Positions 49,717-57,140 of a stretch of 64,000 nt of DNA are shown here, one piece after another. The position numbers and the translations under genes are program-made. The notes below the pieces were generated by a model that did no database searches, had not been told where the DNA came from, and was given only the letters and a program-made list of their open reading frames with translations. Every line of letters starts with the position of its first letter. Positions within the stretch are counted from its first letter, which is position 1. Source of the stretch: Flavobacteriales bacterium (GTDB lineage: Bacteria > Bacteroidota > Bacteroidia > Flavobacteriales_F > PHOS-HE28); NCBI GenBank assembly GCA_019912395.1, contig JAIOIH010000014.1:80800-144799 (forward strand), in the 5' to 3' direction.

Positions 49717-51705
49717 TCAAAGACCGGCGTCGGCGGCTTTGGTGTTCGCGCTAAGCGGTACGTTGCTGCCCGCCGGAGAGACGCGGATGTAGCCCTGCAT
49801 CTCCTGGTGGAGGGCCGAGCAGAAGTCCGTGCAGTAGAAGGGCTTCACACCTACGCTGGTGGGGGTCCACTTCAGGGTCTGCGTTTCGCCGGGCATGATC
49901 AGCAGTTCGGCCGTTTGGGCACCTTTTATCGCGAAGCCATGCGGTACGTCCCAGTCCTGCTCCAGGTTGGTCACATGGAAGTACACGTCGTCGCCGACCT
50001 TCACGCCTTCGATGTTGTCGGGGGCGAAGTGCGAGCGGATGCAGGTCATGTACACGTGGACGTTCTTGCCATCGCGCACCACCCGGGCCTCTTTCTCGCC
50101 CATGGTCACATAGGGGTGCTTGTTGTCCTCGATCTTGAAGAACTTCACCGACTTATCCTTGATCAGGTCGGCCGGCAGGCTCTGAGCGTAGTGTGGTTCA
50201 CCGATGGACGGGTAGTCCGACAGCAATTCCATCTTGGGTCCATCGATGCTGAAAAGCTGTGCGGATTGTGCAAGCTCGGGGCCGGTGGGCAGGTAGCGGT
50301 CCTTGGTGATCTTGTTGTAGGCGATCACATACTTGCCCCATGGCTTGCGGCTATCCCCACCGGGGATGCTCAAGTGGCCAATGGAGTAGTAGGTGGGCAC
50401 GCGGTCCACCACTTCCAGGGTCTTCACGTTCCACTTCACGATCTCGCTGCTCACGAACATCGAACTGTACGCGAAGCCGTTGTTGTCAAACTCCGTGTGC
50501 AAGGGTCCCAGTCCGGGACGCTTCACCTCGCCATGCAATACGCTCTCGTAATTCAGTACGGGGATGCCGTCGAACTCGCCTTCGTAGTCCTTGCCATCGA
50601 TCGCCTTGATCATCTTCTCGAAGGAGAACACGGGAATCAGCGCGGCCAGTTTGCCGCTGCCCACGATGAACTCGCCGGTGGGATCCACGTCGCAACCGTG
50701 CGGGCTCTTCGGGCAGGGCATGAAGTAGAGCAGGTCGGTGAGTTCCTTGGGGTCCAACTGCAGCACTTGCTCCACCACTTCGCTGGTGGCCATGTGGGTC
50801 TCATCGCTGTAGTGGTTCATGTAGTGCCTGCCCGGCACCATCTTGCCCTTGCCTTCCTTGACGTATTGCTCGGCCTTCTTCCAGTTCACGGCCATGATGA
50901 AGTCCTTGTCGTTCTGGCTGGCGTTCACCTCCAGCAGTTCATGCGCCTGTTCGGTGTTGTAGGTGCTGAAGAAGAACCATCCATCGCTTGGCCCCTTGCC
51001 GGCATGGCTCAGGTCGAAGTGGATGCCCGGGGTGAGGATCTGGAAGGCGATGGACATCTTTCCGGTTTCCTTGTCCGGATGGACGAAGGACACCGTGCCC
51101 TTGAAATTCTTCTTGTAGGTATCGATCGGTACGTCGCGCTCCGCATCGGTGCCCAAGGGGAGGCTGAAGCGTGTTCCGGCCACTACATACTCGCTGTTCG
51201 GGGTAATGAACGGTGAGCTGTGGTTGCCCGCACTGTTGGGGATCTCGATGATGGTCTTCGTGCGGAAGGTCGTGAGATCGATCAAGGCGATGCGCGGGGT
51301 ATTGTTGCCGTTGATGAACATCCAGCGGCCATCGGGCACGCCATCGGTCATGGAAGGCTCCACGTGGTGGGAGTCGTCCCAGGGAATGAACCCGTGGGTG
51401 GACATCAGCATGGGCTTGGTCTCTTCGCTGTAGCCCCAGCCGCTCTCGGGGTTCACCGAGAACACGGGGATGTTCCGCAGCATCCGGCCGGAGGGAATGC
51501 CGTACACGGACATCTGCCCATTGAAGCCACCGCTTACGAAGTTGTAGAACTCATCGTACTGTCCGGGCGGCACGAAGACCTTCGAGGCTGCGTTGCCGGT
51601 GACGGCACTTTTGGTATTGGCCGGCTTGCAGCCTTGGGCCAGTGGAACGGCGATACCGGCGGCGAGGAGCAGCGGGAACGCGGTGGTTAGCGGGGTCCTT
51701 CTCAT
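49717..51705 (-). CDS. nosZ: Nitrous oxide reductase, Sec-dependent (clade II) type
   Basis: No Tat RR motif, lipobox-like PLAQGC; CPKSPHGCDVDPTGEF; CuA site YCTDFCSALHQEMQGYI. Confidence 0.95.
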   Translation of the reverse strand: MRRTPLTTAFPLLLAAGIAVPLAQGCKPANTKSAVTGNAASKVFVPPGQYDEFYNFVSGGFNGQMSVYGIPSGRMLRNIPVFSVNPESGWGYSEETKPMLMSTHGFIPWDDSHHVEPSMTDGVPDGRWMFINGNNTPRIALIDLTTFRTKTIIEIPNSAGNHSSPFITPNSEYVVAGTRFSLPLGTDAERDVPIDTYKKNFKGTVSFVHPDKETGKMSIAFQILTPGIHFDLSHAGKGPSDGWFFFSTYNTEQAHELLEVNASQNDKDFIMAVNWKKAEQYVKEGKGKMVPGRHYMNHYSDETHMATSEVVEQVLQLDPKELTDLLYFMPCPKSPHGCDVDPTGEFIVGSGKLAALIPVFSFEKMIKAIDGKDYEGEFDGIPVLNYESVLHGEVKRPGLGPLHTEFDNNGFAYSSMFVSSEIVKWNVKTLEVVDRVPTYYSIGHLSIPGGDSRKPWGKYVIAYNKITKDRYLPTGPELAQSAQLFSIDGPKMELLSDYPSIGEPHYAQSLPADLIKDKSVKFFKIEDNKHPYVTMGEKEARVVRDGKNVHVYMTCIRSHFAPDNIEGVKVGDDVYFHVTNLEQDWDVPHGFAIKGAQTAELLIMPGETQTLKWTPTSVGVKPFYCTDFCSALHQEMQGYIRVSPAGSNVPLSANTKAADAGL

Positions 51706-51761
51706 TTAGAATGGTTGGTTGTTCAGTCGTTCGTGGCTTTTGTTGGGCTGGGGGAATGGCT

Positions 51762-52235
51762 TCAAAGGGAGCGGATGAATTCCAGCACGTTGCGTGCGTC
51801 ATCCACGGACAGGTTCTGGTTGGGCATCCGGACCAAGCACTCCTCCAACATGGCTTGTGCTTCAGGGTCGGTCTCCAACATGGCATCGGTATGAACGATC
51901 ATGTTCATGATCCATTCCGGCTTGCGCTGATCGAGCAAGTTCTTCCAGCCCGGGCCTACCACACGGTTGGTGCCAGTGCTGTGGCAGGCTTGGCATTTCA
52001 CGTCGTAGAGCTCCTTGCCCTTGGCCACCATGCCCGGGTCGATCTCGCCCAACTTCACCTGGTCGGCGGTGATCAGATCGGTGGGCGGTGCGGCCGGTGC
52101 TCCCCCCGGAGCCGGTGTTGAAGCGCCTTCGGTGGAAGTGTCACCACCCCCACAAGCCATGGCAAGGGCGAGTATTGTGACCAGACCGAAGCCTTTAAGC
52201 ATGCTCAGAGGGTGGGTGCTGTTACGGGTTGACAT
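51762..52235 (-). CDS. c-type cytochrome lipoprotein upstream of nosZ
   Basis: Lipobox LAMACGGG; CQACHSTG; C-term MPNQNLS. Confidence 0.85.
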   Translation of the reverse strand: MSTRNSTHPLSMLKGFGLVTILALAMACGGGDTSTEGASTPAPGGAPAAPPTDLITADQVKLGEIDPGMVAKGKELYDVKCQACHSTGTNRVVGPGWKNLLDQRKPEWIMNMIVHTDAMLETDPEAQAMLEECLVRMPNQNLSVDDARNVLEFIRSL

Positions 52236-52285
52236 GAATTGGAATGTTTTCGGGTTCAAAAGTCGTTTCCGCGGCGAAGATAGGT

Positions 52286-52299
52286 CTGATCCTTGTCAG
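52286..52299 (-). promoter_or_regulatory. Crp/Fnr-like site CTGATccttGTCAG upstream of cytochrome c-nosZ
   Basis: TTTTG with G 29 nt downstream on - strand. Confidence 0.65.
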
Positions 52300-52360
52300 A
52301 ATTCGGAATGAGTTTGATCAGTGCGGTCCATCCCCGGTTTATTCGGACCTTCGGCCCCCC

Positions 52361-53590
52361 ATGCGTAGATGGTTCAACATTGCCCTCCTCAATTTCGGCG
52401 TGGCTGCCGTGATCGGTTGCGTACTTCGCGCCTATTACATCTGGGAAATTCCCTTCTTCCGCTTCAAGGCCCTGTTGAACGCCCACTCCCACGTGGCCAT
52501 GCTGGGCTGGGCCTTCATCGCCATGGTCGTCTTCATGCTGCAGGACGAGACCGAGCGTGGTCCCTCACGCCTCAGCCGCATCCTGCTCGCCATTGCCCAA
52601 GTGGCGGTAGTGGGCATGCTGCTGGGCTTCCCCGTGCAGAGCTATGGCACCTTCACCATTACCGTTTCGGTGCTGCACATGCTGGCTGGTTATGTGCTCG
52701 GGGTAATGGTATGGAAGGCTACCCGCACCTGGAGGGCCAATGGAAGCCGCCTGCTGGTGCGCACATCCGTGGTGCTGATGTACATCTCCACCCTCGGCGT
52801 GTGGGCCATGGGCCCGATCATCTCCAGCGGTGGTTTCGGCACGGAACTCTACTATTGGTCCATCCAATTCTACCTGCACTTCCAGCTCAACGGCTGGTTC
52901 TGGTTCGGTGCGCTGGCGCTGTGGAGCCGCTGGGCGGAGACGCACGGAGCACGCTATGTGCTGGACCGCTTCACCATCCGCCTCTGGCTCAGCTCGGTGC
53001 TGCTCACTTTCGCGCTCGCCATCGCATGGAGTGAACACCACTGGTCCGTGTACCTGGTGAACTCCGTGGGCGTGGTGCTGCAGCTCTGGGCGGGCTGGCG
53101 CACGGCAAAGGCCATCCTCAAGGCCCAGCGGATGCTCCACGACAAGGCCCCGCTGTGGGCGTGGCGCTGCGTCACCTATTCGCTTGTCGGCATGGGCCTC
53201 AAAGTACTGATGCAGGCCGCCGTGGCCATTCCCGAGGTGGCCATCATGGCCTTTACCGTGCGCAACTATGTGATCGGTTTCATCCACCTCAATACCCTTG
53301 GTGCCATCAGCATGATGCTCTTCGCCATGGCCCTCGTCCGCGGCTGGTTCGTCAGTACCTCGGCGGTAGCACGGGTGGGCCTATCGGTCTTCACCACGGG
53401 CTTTCTGCTCAGTGAAGGCATACTTTTCCTGCAAGGCATCCTCTTCTGGTTCGGCTGGGGCATGATGCCCGGCTACTACGGCATCATCCTCGGGGTGTCG
53501 CTGCTGATGCCCATAGGCATCTTCATTCTGCTCGGGCACGCGTGGAAGAAGCGCTCCAAGCCACAACCCGTGGCGTTGCAAGGGAGCTGA
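52361..53590 (+). CDS. 12-TM heme-copper-oxidase-subunit-I-like protein of unknown function
   Basis: NAHSHVAMLGW, FYLHFQLNGWFWFG, AWSEHHWSVY, GFIHLNTLGA; twelve hydrophobic segments counted. Confidence 0.65.
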   Translation: MRRWFNIALLNFGVAAVIGCVLRAYYIWEIPFFRFKALLNAHSHVAMLGWAFIAMVVFMLQDETERGPSRLSRILLAIAQVAVVGMLLGFPVQSYGTFTITVSVLHMLAGYVLGVMVWKATRTWRANGSRLLVRTSVVLMYISTLGVWAMGPIISSGGFGTELYYWSIQFYLHFQLNGWFWFGALALWSRWAETHGARYVLDRFTIRLWLSSVLLTFALAIAWSEHHWSVYLVNSVGVVLQLWAGWRTAKAILKAQRMLHDKAPLWAWRCVTYSLVGMGLKVLMQAAVAIPEVAIMAFTVRNYVIGFIHLNTLGAISMMLFAMALVRGWFVSTSAVARVGLSVFTTGFLLSEGILFLQGILFWFGWGMMPGYYGIILGVSLLMPIGIFILLGHAWKKRSKPQPVALQGS

Positions 53591-53604
53591 TCACAGGACC
53601 GGAA

Positions 53605-53638
53605 AAAAAGGCCGACCCGTTGCCGGGCCGGCCTTTTT
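53605..53638. terminator. Bidirectional terminator between convergent genes
   Basis: AAAAAGGCCGaCCCGttgcCGGGCCGGCCTTTTT. Confidence 0.85.
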
Positions 53639-53660
53639 CAATGGTCCAAGGACCGGCGGA

Positions 53661-54140
53661 TCAGAGTGAACGGATCAACTCCAACATGGCGCGGGCCTGT
53701 TCCCTCGTGAGTTCCTGGTCAGGCATCACCGTCTTGGTTTCCTCCACCAAGGCCTGGGCCTCCGGATCGTTCTCCACCATCCACTGGGTATGGAGCATCA
53801 TGTTCATGATCCACTCCGGCTTGCGCTCATTGATCACGCCTTTCCAGCCGGGTCCCACCACCTTTTCCTCGGTCAAGCCGTGGCATACGTGGCATTTGGC
53901 ATCGAAGATCTTCTTGGCCTCGGTCACCATCCCTTCGTCAATGGGACCCAAGGTGAGATCAGAGGCCGTGATGAAGCCGGCCGGGTACGAGGGTGAGGAA
54001 GCTTCACTGGTAACGGGGGCATCGGCCTTTGGGGCCTCCGCAGGCGGAGCTTCCTTGGGTGCATCGCCACCGCAGGCTGCGACGAGCAGGGCAACGCCCA
54101 GCGGCATCAGGGATCGACGGAAGGTACGGGATGTGAACAT
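53661..54140 (-). CDS. c-type cytochrome lipoprotein, paralogue of 51762-52235
   Basis: Lipobox LVAACGG; CHVCHGLTEEKVVGPGWKGVINERKPEWIMNMMLHT. Confidence 0.85.
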   Translation of the reverse strand: MFTSRTFRRSLMPLGVALLVAACGGDAPKEAPPAEAPKADAPVTSEASSPSYPAGFITASDLTLGPIDEGMVTEAKKIFDAKCHVCHGLTEEKVVGPGWKGVINERKPEWIMNMMLHTQWMVENDPEAQALVEETKTVMPDQELTREQARAMLELIRSL

Positions 54141-54287
54141 GGCTAATGATTGATTTTTTGGTTCGGGAAGATTCCCAAGGGGCGAAGTTCTCAGTATTTG
54201 ATCGCCCCGCCAAAGAAACAGATGAGCGGGGAAACTGTTCCCGGCCATTCAGGGAAGCCCGGGGCGACCATCCTCTCGTGGACGTCC

Positions 54288-55382
54288 TCACTCGGACGCA
54301 TGGGGTTTCTCCACTTCCATCATCAGGTCGTTGTTCCAATTGCCGCCCACCTTTACATGGCCTACTGCATTGAACACCAGCGCCTTGATCAGCTCATGGT
54401 CCACGAAGGCATAGGTGCCCGGTTGGCGGAACTTGTACAGTGCGGCCACGGCAGCCCCGCCAGGGACATCCCAGGTTTCATAGTTCGTGGCAGGCCGGTC
54501 ATTGAACGACCCCCCGTTCCACACCAGGTCGGCATGGCCTCCAATGATGTGAAAACGTGCATCCAAATTGCAGGATGCCGTGACAAAAAGCACCTTCTCG
54601 CCCACTTCGGCCAGCATGGCGTTCTCGTTCAGGAGCGCTCCTGCCTTGCCGTTGAGCATGATGTGGCTGGGCGTTAGGGTCTTCATCGCCTGGATCATTT
54701 CGGCAAAACCTTCCGCCGGGGTGTTGTAGTCCTTGTATTTCCCTTGATCGTCCTTGGGGATATAGTAATCCTGTTCCACCACGTAGTAGGCACGATCGTA
54801 CGTGACCCGCTTCCCGTTCTCATCGGTCAACCCATTCCGCGGCAGCACCATGATGGCACCGTTCATTCCCGAGGCCACATGTACGGGAACCATGGCACCT
54901 CCGGGGGCACAGTGGTACACGAACACCCCCGGCTTGGTGACGCGGAAGCGGATGGTGGCCTCCTGCCCCGGTGCCACCTCGGTCAGGTCACCCCCTCCCA
55001 TGGCACCCGTGGCGGCGTGAAAGTCCACATTGTGCATCATGCTGTTGGTCTTTGGGTTCACCACCTTCACCTGCACATAGTCACCCTCGTGCGCCACAAT
55101 GATCGGTGCCGGCACCGAACCGTTGAAGGTAAGTGCCCAGAACGTGGTGATGGGGTCGATCTTTATCTTCTTTTCCTCCACGGTCAGCGTTACCTCCACC
55201 ACCACCGGACCGCCCTTCGCCACCTGATCGTGCTCCGGCAGGGCCGGTGCAGGTACCAGCATCTGCTCCACATGCGGCAGCTTATCGGGGTTCAGTGGCT
55301 TCGGGTCCTCGAAAACGGACTTGTTCGTGCAGGACCAGAAGCACGGGATGACGATCAGGAAAACGAGCTTGGGTATCTTCAT
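54288..55382 (-). CDS. nirK: Copper-containing nitrite reductase NirK, predicted lipoprotein
   Basis: Type 1 Cu motif VYHCAPGGAMVPVHVASGMNG; NVDFHAATGAMGGGDLT; RFHIIGGHADLVW; lipobox CFWSC. Confidence 0.93.
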   Translation of the reverse strand: MKIPKLVFLIVIPCFWSCTNKSVFEDPKPLNPDKLPHVEQMLVPAPALPEHDQVAKGGPVVVEVTLTVEEKKIKIDPITTFWALTFNGSVPAPIIVAHEGDYVQVKVVNPKTNSMMHNVDFHAATGAMGGGDLTEVAPGQEATIRFRVTKPGVFVYHCAPGGAMVPVHVASGMNGAIMVLPRNGLTDENGKRVTYDRAYYVVEQDYYIPKDDQGKYKDYNTPAEGFAEMIQAMKTLTPSHIMLNGKAGALLNENAMLAEVGEKVLFVTASCNLDARFHIIGGHADLVWNGGSFNDRPATNYETWDVPGGAAVAALYKFRQPGTYAFVDHELIKALVFNAVGHVKVGGNWNNDLMMEVEKPHASE

Positions 55383-55579
55383 GGTCTTTTGGAACTTGGG
55401 GGGACAAAGGTCCAAACCATCGATGCGGGACACAAATGGTTGCATGAACAGGGAGAAATGCATGGCCCCGGCGGACTGATCCGGCATGGCCAGCTCAATT
55501 GGCGGAACTCTCGACGTACCCTTGCTTGCCACAACAGCACGACGAACACAGTACATTCGCTGATCTTAACATCCCGAAC

Positions 55580-56941
55580 ATGAAACACACTATCCTCAAA
55601 TTGGCCTTGGTCACGCTGCTGGGTGCCATGGCCTTTTCCACTCAAGCTCAAAATGCGTACTTGGAGAATCTCTCCATGCCGAGGTACATTAAAGCGGGCA
55701 CCAACTACCCCATTCAGGTGAATGCCAAGAACCTCAGTTCAGTGCCACTGCCCAGCTTCTCCGTCCGCTGGCGATTGGACGGGGGAGCTTGGAACAATGG
55801 CACCACGCTGACGATCACGCCCCCCGGGCTCTCGAACGGAGGTTATTACATCGCGATAACACACCCTATACAGCTGAATACCACCCAAGGCGTGCATACC
55901 TTGGACGTGGAGATCCTGTCCACGAACGATTCCGACCCCGGCAACAACGTGCTGAGCATGAGCTTCACCGCACTGAACGCCTGGGCTGACAAGGTCGTCC
56001 TTATGGAGGGCCGCACGGAAACTTGGTGCCCGCAATGTCCGACCGCCAACACGGTCACCAATACATTGATGACCGACCCGGACTATGCCGTTGCGAAGTT
56101 CCACACGAGCGATGGCTTCGCCTTTACCGATGGAACCTCCTACTACAACACCTATTACAATCCAGGATTCACCCCGGCTGGCGTGGTGGACATGGGCGAG
56201 TATGGTGATTACGCGGTCAATTACGCGAGCAACCAATGGGGCGATGAAATGGAGGCTCGTGCTGCCGGTGTCGCTCCCGCCTCGATTTCCATGAACTCCA
56301 CGCTGAACCATGCCACACGGACGCTCACGGTGTCCGTTACGGCCACCTTCACCTACGCGTTCACGGGTCCGTTCAAATTGAACGTCTACCTGCTGGAGGA
56401 TGCCGTGCCCGGGCCGCAAGCCAACGCTCCTTCCGGCTATTTGCACAACGGGGTGGTCCGCGCCCTGCTCGGAGGGGCCACCGGCACCGGCGGCTTGATC
56501 CCGAACACCCCCGTGGTGGGCACACCCTACATCAAGACGTACACCTACACCGTTCCGGCCACCTTCAAATTGGGCGACCTGAAGCTCATTGGCGTACTCG
56601 AGCATGCCATCTCCAACACCAACCGCTACTGCGTGAACGCTGCCAAAGGCGAGGCCAGCCCGGTCGGTATCGCTGAACTTGCCGACATGAGCGATCGGCT
56701 GGAGGTATACCCCAATCCCTTCCACGACGCGGTGAACATCACGCTGAAGGGGACCACGGGACCGGCCCGCGCCGAATTGATCGCGCCCGATGGACGCCTG
56801 CTGGTGCAGCGTGACCTGATGCTGGACCAAGCGGGCGCAGTTCGGTTGGAACTGGGGTCCGATCTTCCTTCCAGTGTGTACGTTCTTCGCATCGTAACCA
56901 ACGAGGGAGTCGCCCAACAACAGCTTCTGCATGTGAAGTAG
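55580..56941 (+). CDS. Omp28-related secreted protein with T9SS C-terminal domain
   Basis: Signal peptide; RTETWCPQCPTANTV; C-term YVLRIVTNEGVAQQQLLHVK. Confidence 0.75.
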   Translation: MKHTILKLALVTLLGAMAFSTQAQNAYLENLSMPRYIKAGTNYPIQVNAKNLSSVPLPSFSVRWRLDGGAWNNGTTLTITPPGLSNGGYYIAITHPIQLNTTQGVHTLDVEILSTNDSDPGNNVLSMSFTALNAWADKVVLMEGRTETWCPQCPTANTVTNTLMTDPDYAVAKFHTSDGFAFTDGTSYYNTYYNPGFTPAGVVDMGEYGDYAVNYASNQWGDEMEARAAGVAPASISMNSTLNHATRTLTVSVTATFTYAFTGPFKLNVYLLEDAVPGPQANAPSGYLHNGVVRALLGGATGTGGLIPNTPVVGTPYIKTYTYTVPATFKLGDLKLIGVLEHAISNTNRYCVNAAKGEASPVGIAELADMSDRLEVYPNPFHDAVNITLKGTTGPARAELIAPDGRLLVQRDLMLDQAGAVRLELGSDLPSSVYVLRIVTNEGVAQQQLLHVK

Positions 56942-56959
56942 ATCTTTTTGATGCAGTGT

Positions 56960-56987
56960 GAAAGGGGGTCCACCGTGGCCCCCTTTC
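56960..56987 (+). terminator. Terminator hairpin
   Basis: GAAAGGGGGtccaccgtggCCCCCTTTC directly after stop codon. Confidence 0.75.
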
Positions 56988-57140
56988 CTTTGGCACCATT
57001 GCCCCCGGCTTGTTCCCCGACAAGCCCGCTCCCGTACAGCGCTCCAACAACCATCACGCCTGCTCCGGAAGGGCAGCTTTGGCCCGCATTGCCGCGCACT
57101 GCGCCGCAAGAAGTAAATTGCGCAACCCAAGACGTATTCC

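Noticed and set aside
55383-55579. Crp/Fnr-like site for nirK
   Set aside because: No TGAnnnnnnTCA palindrome at the spacing seen in the other promoters.
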